A stretch of DNA of 47,684 nucleotides from Sphingomonas sp. AR_OL41 (GCF_029911635.1 NZ_JARYTI010000038.1:1-47684), one strand, 5' to 3'. Counted from the first letter of the stretch, positions 33,562 to 42,109 are shown. Made by a program: numbers and translations. Notes: generated from the letters alone by a model not told the origin.

Positions 33562-34437
33562 TCAGCGCACGCGGCGGAACAGGGCAGCGTTGTTCGGGAT
33601 CTGGCGGGCAATCTCGTCGCGGATCGCAAGGCCATGGGCGTGGATTGCCTCCTTGTCGGCGCCATCGTGATAGCTGAACACCAGGCCGAGCGCGCCGATG
33701 CGCTTGCCGCTGGCATCGTTGAGCGGGAGTTCGGTTTCGAACCGGTCATTGTCGCCGCCGATCTCGAGATTGGTCGAACCGGCGTTGATCACGCGACCAT
33801 CATCCTCGTCGGCAATCTTCCCGAAGCGGCCGATGTTCGACCCGATGATGACGTTCTTGCCGCCGCCCGGGGGCGTGGCGTGGATCATCATGACGAGCAG
33901 GTCGGGGTGTTCGACGACGGTGCGCTCGGTGATCTGCTGGGCATATGTATTGGGGGCGAAGCGTGCGTCATAGGGCCAGGGATCGACAGCGTTCTTGGCG
34001 CTGAGCGTGCCGCGCGACATCTGCGCGGCGATGCCGTCGGCGATGCCGTCGAACCGTTTGCTCGACGCGCCCCGGGTGGCGTTGAAGGTGATCACGATTG
34101 TGCCGATCGTATGGCCGGTGCTGCTCTTATAGGCCTCCCGCACCACATACTGACGGTGACCCGGCGCCCAATTGCCGCCGAGCCGATCTTCGGCCGGGGC
34201 GGGCTTGAGCACGCGGGCCGTCGAGACGGTCGAACCGAACACAACCGTGTCCTTTCCGCCCTCGCGCACCCCGATCACCACGATCGAGGCAATCTGCAGA
34301 TGAGCCGCCTTAGCCTGGGTGATCATATGCTGGACATAGGTATGCCCGCCGACCACTGGGGGAATATAATCGTCGGCCCGTGCCATCGTAGCCGTGAGAC
34401 ACGCCGCGCCCAACAGGACGGCAAACTTACCCTTCAT
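33562..34437 (-). CDS. Secreted protein with two Cache-like domains
   Basis: 291 residues. The ATG at 34437 has AGGAGAGG upstream. The signal peptide ends near TMARADD. Two repeats follow. The first is at about 30-145 (QIASIVVIGVREGGKDTVVFGS ... STGHTIGTIVITF), and the second at about 165-291 (HPDLLVMMIHATPPGGGKNVIIGSNIGRFGKIADEDD ... ELPLNDASGKRIGALGLVF ... DEIARQIPNNAALF). The second repeat aligns motif by motif with the secreted proteins at 17687-18424 and 18497-19015. All three share G-S-N-x-G-R-x-G-K or a variant, then D-D, which could line a ligand pocket. It is the first gene after the kinase at 34609, separated by 171 bases including an AT-rich stretch, and probably starts the receptor transcript. 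Confidence 0.8.
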   Translation of the reverse strand: MKGKFAVLLGAACLTATMARADDYIPPVVGGHTYVQHMITQAKAAHLQIASIVVIGVREGGKDTVVFGSTVSTARVLKPAPAEDRLGGNWAPGHRQYVVREAYKSSTGHTIGTIVITFNATRGASSKRFDGIADGIAAQMSRGTLSAKNAVDPWPYDARFAPNTYAQQITERTVVEHPDLLVMMIHATPPGGGKNVIIGSNIGRFGKIADEDDGRVINAGSTNLEIGGDNDRFETELPLNDASGKRIGALGLVFSYHDGADKEAIHAHGLAIRDEIARQIPNNAALFRRVR

Positions 34438-34608
34438 ATTCCTCTCCTGATCGGCGCCGGGATTTTCCCCCTTTTCGCCCGCTGTTGGTGGCTGCGCTCG
34501 CACCGGATTGGTGACAAGGAGAAACCCACAAGATTAAACTTTATTTATGCAGAGCGTGGCGGGATCCAGATAGGTCACGGAAAATATTAGCTTTCGTCGC
34601 CGTGCCGG

Positions 34609-36003
34609 TCATGCCGTATGGACCAGACTTAATCTGCCCGGCTCACCGGGGTCGTTTGCCACGATCGGCGAAACGACGACTCGACAGCCCGGCTCCCCAT
34701 CCTCGAAATGCAGTTCCATGCCGTGGAGCCGGGCGATCGCCCCGACCAGCGGCAGGCCGAGACCATTGCCCGAGGTCTCGCGCGCGCGGTCGCCGCGGTG
34801 GAAACGCAGCTTGACGTTCTGGCGCTGCCCGGGCGCAATACCGCAACCGGTATCGGCGACGACGATTGCCGCGCCGGGGCGCAGCGTGACAGACACCGCG
34901 CCGCCCGCGGGCGTGAATTTGATGGCATTGTCGATCAGGTTGCCGACCGCCTCGAACAAGAGGTCTATGTCGCCGCTGATGAGATGGCGCTCATCCGCCG
35001 GACCGGAGACGAACGACAAGGCGATGTTCTTGGCGTCGGCGGCCGGCTCATAATAGTCGACCGCATCAGACACCACCTGGCCCAGGTCGACATCGCTGAA
35101 CGAGGCGCGGCGCGCGCCATCCTCGATCTCGGAGATGCGCAGCAAGGCGGCGAAGGTGCGCAGCATCAGACGTACCTCGGCGATCGCTTCCTCGATCTCG
35201 GCGCGGCGCTCGGCCGCCGACAGGGTGCGGCGATTGGCACGTTCGAGCGCGGCGAGCAGCCGGGTCAGCGGCGTGCGCAGATCATGCGCGATGCTGTCGC
35301 ACACCCCCTTGACCTCGCCCATCAGCCGCTCGATCTGGTCAAGCATGGAATTGACCACGCGCACCAGCCGGTCGACATCGTCATTTGTGCCGCGCGACGG
35401 CAGCCTCCCGGCAAGATCGCCACGCGTGATGCCCTCGATCGCGCGGATTACCTTGTCGAGCCGGCGCAGCGAGCCGACTCCGATCATCGTTCCGCCAGCG
35501 ACGCCGAGCACCATCATCAGCGCCAGCGCGAGCAGGGTCGCCTCGAGCAGCTCGTGACGGAATTTCTGCAGTTCCTCAATGTTGCGGCTGACCACGACGA
35601 AATTTCCGCCCGGCAGGCGATGGAGGATCGAACGGTAGAAGGTGTGTTCCTGCGGGGTGTGTACCTCGCTCTCGAAGAAGCTCTCGGGAACAGGATGAGG
35701 CTCGGGCAGGCGGTGCAAATTGCCAGCGAGCCAGCGCCCCTGTGCGTCGAACAGCCCGAACGGGCGGCGTCCGGTGACGTCGTCGACGCTGTGTTGGTCG
35801 AGCACCTGCTCGGTCTGGTTGCCCGAGCGGCTGTCGAACTTCATTGCCTCGGCGCGCATTCGTTCATCTGGGTTGCCGGTGAGGAACTGGGACGCCATTA
35901 CATAGACCGAGGCGACGAAGATCAGCGACGCGGTCCCGAACACCGCGGCGAAGAACAAGGCGAGGCGGAAGCTCGTTGCGCCGCGCAGCTCGCTAAGCCG
36001 CAA
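34609..36003 (-). CDS. Sensor histidine kinase of the receptor cluster
   Basis: 464 residues if started at the TTG at 36003, 11 bases inside the end of the regulator gene, with GAAGG about nine bases upstream. No ATG or GTG exists before the first membrane helix, so a TTG start is needed unless translation starts in the non-coding-like frame further up. Helices lie at about 14-38 and 155-178, flanking a 115-residue periplasmic domain. HAMP, His240 in DSIAHDLRTPLTRL, N box VGNLIDNAIKFTP, G1 DTGCGIA and G2 GNGLGLP follow. It is coupled to the regulator at 35993. Its periplasmic partner could be the Cache-like protein encoded next. Confidence 0.9.
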   Translation of the reverse strand: MRLSELRGATSFRLALFFAAVFGTASLIFVASVYVMASQFLTGNPDERMRAEAMKFDSRSGNQTEQVLDQHSVDDVTGRRPFGLFDAQGRWLAGNLHRLPEPHPVPESFFESEVHTPQEHTFYRSILHRLPGGNFVVVSRNIEELQKFRHELLEATLLALALMMVLGVAGGTMIGVGSLRRLDKVIRAIEGITRGDLAGRLPSRGTNDDVDRLVRVVNSMLDQIERLMGEVKGVCDSIAHDLRTPLTRLLAALERANRRTLSAAERRAEIEEAIAEVRLMLRTFAALLRISEIEDGARRASFSDVDLGQVVSDAVDYYEPAADAKNIALSFVSGPADERHLISGDIDLLFEAVGNLIDNAIKFTPAGGAVSVTLRPGAAIVVADTGCGIAPGQRQNVKLRFHRGDRARETSGNGLGLPLVGAIARLHGMELHFEDGEPGCRVVVSPIVANDPGEPGRLSLVHTA

Positions 36004-36676
36004 GACGATAGCCTTCGCCGCGCACCGTCTCGATCGCCGGTACCATCCCGTCGATATCGAGCTTGCGCCTGAGCTTCGCCACATGGACGTCGATGACGTT
36101 GGTACGCTCGTCGTAATGATAACCCCAGACCTGTTCGAAGATCATTGCCCGGGTCAACGCGCGACCGGGATTGTGCATAAAATGCTTCAGCAGCATGTAC
36201 TCGCGCGGTAGCAGGTCGATTGGCCGACCGGCGCGGCGCACCGAGCGGGTGATCAGGTCCATGTGCAGATTGCCGACCTGCAGTTCGATTTCCTGTCGGC
36301 CGACACCGGCAGTTGGGCGCCGGATCAGCGCATCGACCCTTGCGGTCAACTCCAGAAAGTCGAACGGCTTGGTCAAATAATCGTCGCCGCCGGCACGCAG
36401 GCCGCGTACCCGGTCGGTCACGGCGGACAGCGCGCTGAGAATCAGCACCGGTGTGGTGACGCCATTGCCACGCAATGCGGCGAGAACTTCAAGCCCTTCG
36501 AGGCCGCCAGGGAGCATCCGGTCGAGTATGATCGCGGCGTAATTCGTCTCCCGCGCCTTTTGCAAAGCCTCGATACCGGTCGCGGCGTGGGCGGTCCTCA
36601 GGCCGTGATCGACAAGTGCGGCGACGATCTCGCGCGCGGTGCGCGCGTCATCTTCGACGATGAGAATGTCTGTCAT
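35993..36676 (-). CDS. OmpR-family response regulator of the receptor cluster
   Basis: 227 residues; AGGACC lies upstream of the ATG. The receiver has Glu-Asp-Asp (8-10), phospho-acceptor Asp52 (ILDRMLP), Ser81 in place of the usual Thr, and Lys103 (TKPF). The effector domain has LLPREYMLLKHFMHNPGRALTR, the recognition helix TNVIDVHVAKLRRKL and the wing IETVRGEGYRL. Site E of the repeated palindrome lies 127 bases upstream of the start. The probable target is the transcript beginning with the Cache-like gene at 34437. Confidence 0.93.
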   Translation of the reverse strand: MTDILIVEDDARTAREIVAALVDHGLRTAHAATGIEALQKARETNYAAIILDRMLPGGLEGLEVLAALRGNGVTTPVLILSALSAVTDRVRGLRAGGDDYLTKPFDFLELTARVDALIRRPTAGVGRQEIELQVGNLHMDLITRSVRRAGRPIDLLPREYMLLKHFMHNPGRALTRAMIFEQVWGYHYDERTNVIDVHVAKLRRKLDIDGMVPAIETVRGEGYRLAA

Positions 36677-36803
36677 CGCGGGTCCTGATGCAAAGGCCGT
36701 CCACCGCTTGCAGGCTGCGGCACATGAGAAGTTTCAGGCGCTGAATCTGCTAGCATATGCTGTGACCTCTGCCGCTGGATTCCATGAGCAACCGCCTCGG
36801 GCA

Positions 36804-36821
36804 ATCCGCCCTTTGGCGGAT
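36804..36821 (-). promoter_or_regulatory. Shared 18-bp palindrome, site E
   Basis: On the minus strand it reads ATCCGCCAAAGGGCGGAT (16/18 identical to site A). It is also a perfect 7-base inverted repeat, ATCCGCC and GGCGGAT, with a four-base centre, the most symmetric copy. It lies 127 bases upstream of the response regulator start at 36676 and 312 bases before FecI. Confidence 0.5.
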
Positions 36822-36903
36822 CGGGTCCTCGGGCGGATCCGCTGGGTCGGCGAACAGTGCGATGAGCCTGCGCCAACCCGGGCATATGGTATTTGAACAC
36901 CGC

Positions 36904-36936
36904 AGGTGGCCGGAAGCGACTTCCGGCCGACCACCT
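36904..36936. other. Strong hairpin in the FecI upstream region
   Basis: GGCCGGAAG-CGA-CTTCCGGCC (36908-36928) is a perfect 9-bp stem with a three-base loop. AGGTGG (36904) and CCACCT (36931) can extend or compete with it. There is no T run, so it is not a classical terminator; it may be an attenuator, a small RNA structure or a protein site. Confidence 0.45.
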
Positions 36937-37133
36937 TGTCGCCTAGCCCAATCCGACAGAGGCGCTGAAAGCATGGGAAACGCGCTACGCGTCGCCGGCT
37001 CCATCGGACAAGACGTTAGCGCCACCCTAGCGGCTTTGGGAATTTCGCCCTGGCCGATTTGGCATTAGGGTCTTTGACGGCTCGCTTGTCTAATCAACAA
37101 ACCGCCTAGTTCTGAAGAGATCCTGCCACGACG

Positions 37134-37703
37134 ATGATTGAAGACGCTGACCTCAACGCCTGGTTCTGTCGAGAGGTCCTGCCGCTCGAAGGTGCGTTGA
37201 CGAGCTTCATCCTGCGCAACTGGCGCCGATCGGATGATGTGCTCGAACTGCGACAGGACATCTACGAGCGCACGCTCAATGGGGCACGCGCCTCCTTGCC
37301 GGCGAACGCGCGGGCGTTCCTGTTCACCGTCGCGCGTAACCATTTGATTAACAACGCTATTCGCGCGCGAATCGTCTCATTCGAGCTTGTTGCCGATCTC
37401 GAAGGCGTCGTGCCCGATACAGACCTGTTCGCGACCGACCGCAATCTCGACGCGCGCGACCAGCTGCGCCGTGCTCGCGCCGGCATGGACGCGTTGCCAC
37501 CACGTTGTCGTGACGTGGTGCGTCTGCGCAAGGTCGAAGGGCTGACCACGCGGGAAACGGCCGAGCGCCTCGGCATCGGCCTCGACACAGTCGAGCGTCA
37601 GCTGACCATGGGGATGCGCGCGCTGGTCGATTTCATGCTCGGCGGCACGGGCAAGATTCGGCGACCCCGCGCCGTCCGCCGCGCGCGGAGTGACAAGGCA
37701 TGA
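37134..37703 (+). CDS. FecI-type ECF sigma factor
   Basis: 189 residues. Region 2 has LTSFILRNWRRSDDVLELRQDIYERTL and ARAFLFTVARNHLINNAIRARIV; region 4 has MDALPPRCRDVVRLRKVEGLTTRETAERLGIGLDTVERQLTMGMRAL, the HTH that reads the -35 element. The region 2.2 DxxQDxY-like motif appears as ELRQDIYER. Its stop overlaps the FecR start (ATGA). With FecR and an STN-bearing receptor directly downstream it forms a cell-surface signalling unit: ligand-loaded receptor to FecR to sigma. The basic tail (RRPRAVRRARSDKA) is longer than in typical FecI. Confidence 0.9.
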   Translation: MIEDADLNAWFCREVLPLEGALTSFILRNWRRSDDVLELRQDIYERTLNGARASLPANARAFLFTVARNHLINNAIRARIVSFELVADLEGVVPDTDLFATDRNLDARDQLRRARAGMDALPPRCRDVVRLRKVEGLTTRETAERLGIGLDTVERQLTMGMRALVDFMLGGTGKIRRPRAVRRARSDKA

Positions 37704-38662
37704 GCGCCGAGGCCATCGAAAGGCGTGCCGCATTGTGGCTCGTCCGACGGGAACAGCCCTGCTGGTCGCCCGAAGAGCAGACCGCGCTCGACGCGTGGCT
37801 CGATGAATCGATGGCGCACAAGGCGGCCTATTGGCGGCTCGAACATGGCTGGCGCGAAGCGGACCGCATCGGCGCGCTTGGCCCTGCGACGCTTGACGAG
37901 GAGGCGCCGCCATCGCGTACCGCGCGCTGGTGGCCTCTCGCTGCGGCGGCGTCGCTGGTCGGCGTCCTTGCTCTCGGCGCGGTTGAGCTGGCCCGCCCCC
38001 GCCCCGTGCCTGTCGTCGCGGATCAGCACTTCGTCACACCGGTCGGCGGGCGACGCGTCGTGCCGTTGATCGACGGCAGCAAGGTCGAACTCAACACCGC
38101 CACGACGATGCGCACCGCGGTTACGGCCGAACATCGTGAGGTCTGGCTCGATCAGGGCGAGGCCTATTTCGAAATTGCGCACATGGAAGACCACCCGTTC
38201 GTCGTCCATGCCGGTAGCCGCACCGTCACCGTGCTGGGGACCAAATTCTCCGTCCGCCGCGAGGGCGACCGCGTCACCGTGTCGGTGGTCGAGGGCCGAG
38301 TGAAGGTCGATGATGCTCGCCAGGTGGATGCGGTACCAACGGCGATCCTCACCGCCGGCGACGTCGCGGTCGCGCGCGGCCCGGCGACGTTGCTCGCCGC
38401 CAAATCGGAAGAACGCGTTGCCTCGACGCTGGCCTGGCGCGGCGGCATGCTCAATTTCGACCGCACCTCACTTGCCGACGCGGTCAAGGAATTCAACCGC
38501 TACAACCGTAAGCAGATCACTATCGCCGACGCCGAAACCGGCAACATTCGCATCGGCGGCACCTTCCAGGCGGCCAATGTCGACGCGTTTGTCCGCCTGC
38601 TGCACGATGCTTATGGGCTGCGTGTCGAGTCCGGCCCCGATAGCGTGAAAATTTCCGACTGA
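37700..38662 (+). CDS. FecR-family anti-sigma/sigma regulator
   Basis: 320 residues. The N-terminal cytoplasmic domain (DUF4880-like, about 5-55) includes W-x-x-R-x-x-x-P-x-W-S-P-E-E-Q and the conserved HKAAYWRLEHGW. One membrane helix (79-97) follows, then the periplasmic FecR domain with LIDGSKVELNTATTMRTAV, GEAYFEIAHMEDHPFVVHAGSRTVTVLGTKFSVRR and the closing WRGGMLNFDRTSLADAVKEFNRYNRKQITI, which contacts the receptor STN domain in characterised systems. ATGA overlap with the sigma gene. The receptor gene starts 80 bases downstream. Confidence 0.93.
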   Translation: MSAEAIERRAALWLVRREQPCWSPEEQTALDAWLDESMAHKAAYWRLEHGWREADRIGALGPATLDEEAPPSRTARWWPLAAAASLVGVLALGAVELARPRPVPVVADQHFVTPVGGRRVVPLIDGSKVELNTATTMRTAVTAEHREVWLDQGEAYFEIAHMEDHPFVVHAGSRTVTVLGTKFSVRREGDRVTVSVVEGRVKVDDARQVDAVPTAILTAGDVAVARGPATLLAAKSEERVASTLAWRGGMLNFDRTSLADAVKEFNRYNRKQITIADAETGNIRIGGTFQAANVDAFVRLLHDAYGLRVESGPDSVKISD

Positions 38663-38742
38663 AAGATGTTACGGCTTTGCAATGGGCCGTTGTCTAGAAC
38701 TGCTGAAGAACGCGAACACCGCGTCGAGCAGGAGGGGTTACC

Positions 38743-41700
38743 ATGAACAGGCATTTGATCGCCGCATTGGCGACGGGTACGTGCATCGTCGCAATGGCCA
38801 TGCCGGCGCAGGCGCAGGCCGCGACTTTCGAAATCCCGTCCGGTACCTTGTCCAGGGCGCTGGACGATTATGCCCGACAGACCGGTCGACAGATCGTCTA
38901 CAAGGCCGATGACGTGAAGGCAGCCTGGTCATCGGGTGCGCATGGCACGATGACCACCGAGGCAGCGCTGCAAGCCATCCTGGCCGGTACGGGCTTTGCG
39001 GTGCACAGCGACAGCTCAGGCGCGATCGCGATCGTCCGGGTGGGAAACGGTCGGGTGCGCGCGAGCGCGGTGCCGGAACAGACCGCTCCGACGCCAGCGG
39101 CCAGTGCTGCGGCCCAGCCTGAAGCGGACGCCCCCGAGGTCGTCGTCACGGGCTCGCGCATCTCGCGCCGCGACTTCCAGTCGGACAGCCCGATTTCCAC
39201 CATCAGCAGCGCGCAGATCGCAAGTTCGGGCCAGCCCTCGCTGGATCGCGCCATCGGACAGATGCCACAATTCGCCGCCGCCCAGGGCGCGAGCGAGGTT
39301 GGCGATGTGCAGGGCGGCCTCGGCTTCTCCGGCGGCCAGTCGTACAGCGATCTGCGCGGTCTCGGGCCGAACCGCTCGCTGGTACTGCTCGATGGTCGTC
39401 GGCTCATGCCGTCCAGTCCCGAGGGCTCAATCGATCTCAACACCGTCCCCACGCCGATGATCGAATCGGTCGAGGTGATTACCGGCGGTGCCTCCGCCAC
39501 TTATGGTTCGGACGCCGTCGCCGGCGTGGTCAATTTCAAGCTGAAGCACAATTTCAGCGGGCTCGAACTCAGTGCACAGCACGGCGCGACGACCAAGGGT
39601 GATGGCGCGACCAACCAGTTCAGCGGTATCGTCGGGGGCAACTTCAGCGACGGGCGCGGCAACGCCGTGCTTGCGTTCGAATATTCGAATCGCGATCTGG
39701 TCGAGGGGTCGACCCGTCCATTCTTCGCCAATATCCGCCAACTCGCCCGTCCGCCGGAAGGTATTCTTGCCGCCGGCAATTATGGTGGCGGCGCGCCGAC
39801 CGTCGCGGCGGTCAACGCGGTGCTTGCCGGCTATCCCGGCACGACGCCGATCGCCGCCACCGCCAACGGCCTCTATAATGGCGCGATCGGCCTCAACACG
39901 GACGGCACGATCTTCACCACCGCGGCAGGCGCCAATTGCGTCCAGAACTACAAGGGTTTGAGCAGCGGCATCAAGGGCGTCAATATCAGCGCCAATTGCA
40001 GTACGGTGCAGGTTGCGCTTGGCCAGTATTTTGGCGTCCAGGTGCCGCTGACCAAATATAATATCTTCGCGCGTACGACTTATGAACTGACCGACCATGT
40101 CACCGCCTATGCGCAATTCAACTACATGGAATCGACCGCCATCGACCAGACCGGGCCTGGGTCGAGCAAGGCGGCGCTGCCGCTGATCGTGCCGCAGAAC
40201 AATCCGTTCGTGACGGGCAATGCCGCGCTGCAAAGCATCCTCAACTCGATCACGCCGCGACCTGCCGGGAACATCATCGTCACCAAGCTCCTGAGCGCAT
40301 TCGGCAACCGGGTGGAGACGTTCAAATATGACGTGTGGCAGGCGGTGGTCGGCTTCAAGGGCAGCCTTCCCGGCACACATATCAATTACGACATTTACGG
40401 CTCGCTCGGGCACAGCCAGTTCATCAACAACAATTTCGGCGATGTCAGCCGCGCCGCCATCACCTCGGTCTTGAACGGCACCGCCAACTATACCGGCAAC
40501 GCCGGCAACTGCCGGGGCTATGCATGGAACCCGCTGGGCAACAATCCGCTGTCGGCGGGGTGCCTCGAATATACGCGGCGTGACGATCACAGCATCAACA
40601 CCATGACGCAGAAGGTCGTCGAGGGAACGCTCGAAGGGCCGATCTTCAAGCTGCCCGCGGGCGATCTGCGCTTCGCGGTCGGCGGTGACTATCGCGAGGT
40701 CGGGTTCGATTTCCGCCCGGACTCGACGCTCGTCACCAATGATTCGCTATCCTACGGCTCGATCACTCCGGCCTCAGGCAAGCAGACCGTGTACGAGGCG
40801 TTCGGCGAAATACTCGTGCCGATCCTCGCCGACCGGCCGTTCTTCAAGGAACTGTCGCTCGATCTGGGCTATCGCTATTCGCACTATAACCAGTCGGGCA
40901 GCGCCAGCACCTGGAAGATCGACGGCACCTGGGCGCCGGCCGACGTGATTCGCTTCCGCGGCAGCTACTCGCGCGCCATCCGCGCGCCGAGCCTCGCTAA
41001 CCTGTACGGGCCGACGAGCGTCGGCCAGCTCAACATCGGCACGCCGCCAAGCGCGGGCGACCCCTGCGCCGTCGGCAGCGTCTTCCGCAGCGGCGCCAAT
41101 GCCGCCCAGGTCCAGACGCTGTGCATCGCGCAGGGCGTGCCGAGCGCCATCTACCCGACCTATAGCTATGGTGTGGCATCGGTCGCGGGCTCGGACGGCA
41201 GCAACGTCAACCTGACGCCTGAAAAGGCCACGACCTATTCGTTCGGCACGGTCATCACCCCGCGTTTCGCAGGTGCGCTGTTCCACAATTTCAATTTCTC
41301 GGTCGATTATTATAATATCAAGATCAAGGGAGCGATCGGTTCGCTGTTGCTCACCGACATTCTGCCGCGTTGCTTCAACTCGGACGGCGCGAGCAACCCC
41401 GGCTATTCGTTGAACAACGCCTATTGCGCACGTATCACGCGCGATCCTTCGACCGGTGTGATCCTGCTCGGTCAGCAGGGCCTGTTCAACTTCGCCACCT
41501 ACACCGTCGCCGGGGTCGATGCGCAGGTGAACTGGAAGTTCGGGCTCGATGCGCTCGGCATGTCTTCGTCGGCCGGCTCGCTCCAGTTCGACTCGGTTGT
41601 CGCCTATCTCGGCACCTACAAGGTGGCAGGCCTGCTCGGCTCGCCGACGCTGAACTATGCTGGCAGCGCTGGTTATGGCGGCGTCGGTGGCGGCATCTCG

Positions 41701-42024
41701 CATCCGAAATGGAAAGCCAATACGAGCCTGACCTATGCCAAGGGGCCGTTCTCGCTTACCGGGCGCTGGCGTTATATTGGCGCGATGATCCATTCCGACG
41801 TCGTTTCCAACGCCGCCTCGACGACCCCCGGCGTCCCCGCCTTCAGCTACTTCGACGCGAATGTGCAATATACCATCAACCAGCGCTTCACACTGGGTGC
41901 AGGCTTCACCAATCTGACGGACAAGACGCCGCCCTTCATCAGCGCGGCACCGCTGACCACCGATGCCGCGACCTACGACGTGGTTGGCCGGACGTGGTTC
42001 GTGTCGGCGAAGGTGAAGTTCTGA
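38743..42024 (+). CDS. TonB-dependent transducer receptor with STN domain
   Basis: 1093 residues; AGGAGGGG precedes the ATG. Signal peptide 1-26 (ends PAQAQA). Residues about 27-95 form a secretin/TonB short N-terminal signalling domain: FEIPSGTLSRALDDYARQTGRQIVY ... ALQAILAGTGFAV. A Pro/Ala linker, then the plug (VVVTGSRISRRD, LRGLGPNRSLVLLDGRRLMPS, VEVITGGASATYGSDAVAGVVNFKLK) and the barrel ending GRTWFVSAKVKF follow. The STN domain plus the FecI/FecR genes directly upstream identify a transducer that reports ligand loading to FecR. The plug type is the one common in sphingomonad receptors of unknown or organic substrates rather than a classical ferric-citrate receptor. Confidence 0.93.
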   Translation: MNRHLIAALATGTCIVAMAMPAQAQAATFEIPSGTLSRALDDYARQTGRQIVYKADDVKAAWSSGAHGTMTTEAALQAILAGTGFAVHSDSSGAIAIVRVGNGRVRASAVPEQTAPTPAASAAAQPEADAPEVVVTGSRISRRDFQSDSPISTISSAQIASSGQPSLDRAIGQMPQFAAAQGASEVGDVQGGLGFSGGQSYSDLRGLGPNRSLVLLDGRRLMPSSPEGSIDLNTVPTPMIESVEVITGGASATYGSDAVAGVVNFKLKHNFSGLELSAQHGATTKGDGATNQFSGIVGGNFSDGRGNAVLAFEYSNRDLVEGSTRPFFANIRQLARPPEGILAAGNYGGGAPTVAAVNAVLAGYPGTTPIAATANGLYNGAIGLNTDGTIFTTAAGANCVQNYKGLSSGIKGVNISANCSTVQVALGQYFGVQVPLTKYNIFARTTYELTDHVTAYAQFNYMESTAIDQTGPGSSKAALPLIVPQNNPFVTGNAALQSILNSITPRPAGNIIVTKLLSAFGNRVETFKYDVWQAVVGFKGSLPGTHINYDIYGSLGHSQFINNNFGDVSRAAITSVLNGTANYTGNAGNCRGYAWNPLGNNPLSAGCLEYTRRDDHSINTMTQKVVEGTLEGPIFKLPAGDLRFAVGGDYREVGFDFRPDSTLVTNDSLSYGSITPASGKQTVYEAFGEILVPILADRPFFKELSLDLGYRYSHYNQSGSASTWKIDGTWAPADVIRFRGSYSRAIRAPSLANLYGPTSVGQLNIGTPPSAGDPCAVGSVFRSGANAAQVQTLCIAQGVPSAIYPTYSYGVASVAGSDGSNVNLTPEKATTYSFGTVITPRFAGALFHNFNFSVDYYNIKIKGAIGSLLLTDILPRCFNSDGASNPGYSLNNAYCARITRDPSTGVILLGQQGLFNFATYTVAGVDAQVNWKFGLDALGMSSSAGSLQFDSVVAYLGTYKVAGLLGSPTLNYAGSAGYGGVGGGISHPKWKANTSLTYAKGPFSLTGRWRYIGAMIHSDVVSNAASTTPGVPAFSYFDANVQYTINQRFTLGAGFTNLTDKTPPFISAAPLTTDAATYDVVGRTWFVSAKVKF

Positions 42025-42083
42025 CGGCAGTCATCCGTGTCGCATGCTGGCGGGGACAGCTAGCGCGCGACTAGGTTGGTCAT

Positions 42084-42109
42084 CGACCCCGTTCGGTCAG
42101 GCGGGGTCG
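42084..42109. terminator. Hairpin between convergent receptor and kinase genes
   Basis: CGACCCCG (42084-42091) and CGGGGTCG (42102-42109) form an 8-bp stem with a ten-base loop, 59 bases after the receptor stop. There is no T run. The remaining 155 bases up to 42264 show no gene. Confidence 0.5.

Larger units (their letters stand above)
36677..37133. other. 457-base non-coding region between divergent regulators
   Basis: This is the longest intergenic stretch in the window. It separates the response regulator start (36676, minus) from the FecI start (37134, plus). It holds the symmetric palindrome (site E, 36804-36821), a nearby palindrome GCGGATCCGC (36833-36842), and a strong hairpin (36904-36936). 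Short open frames on both strands (for example 36784-37068 plus) have no ribosome site or recognisable protein features, so I do not call a gene. TTGACG at 37074-37079 could be a -35 element for the FecI gene, but no -10 stands at 16-18 bases. Confidence 0.6.

Noticed and set aside
34529..34560. AT-rich stretch AAGATTAAACTTTATTTATGC as a promoter of the Cache-like gene
   Set aside because: It is the only AT-rich tract in the gap, but no -35/-10 pair with normal spacing toward the gene can be shown.
36734..37068. Short open frames on both strands in the long intergenic region
   Set aside because: No ribosome binding site, no recognisable protein pattern, and the region contains palindromes and hairpins instead.
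38663..38742. FecI-type promoter before the STN receptor (TTTGCAA and GTCTAG region)
   Set aside because: I cannot match a defined consensus for this sigma group by eye, so no element is called.
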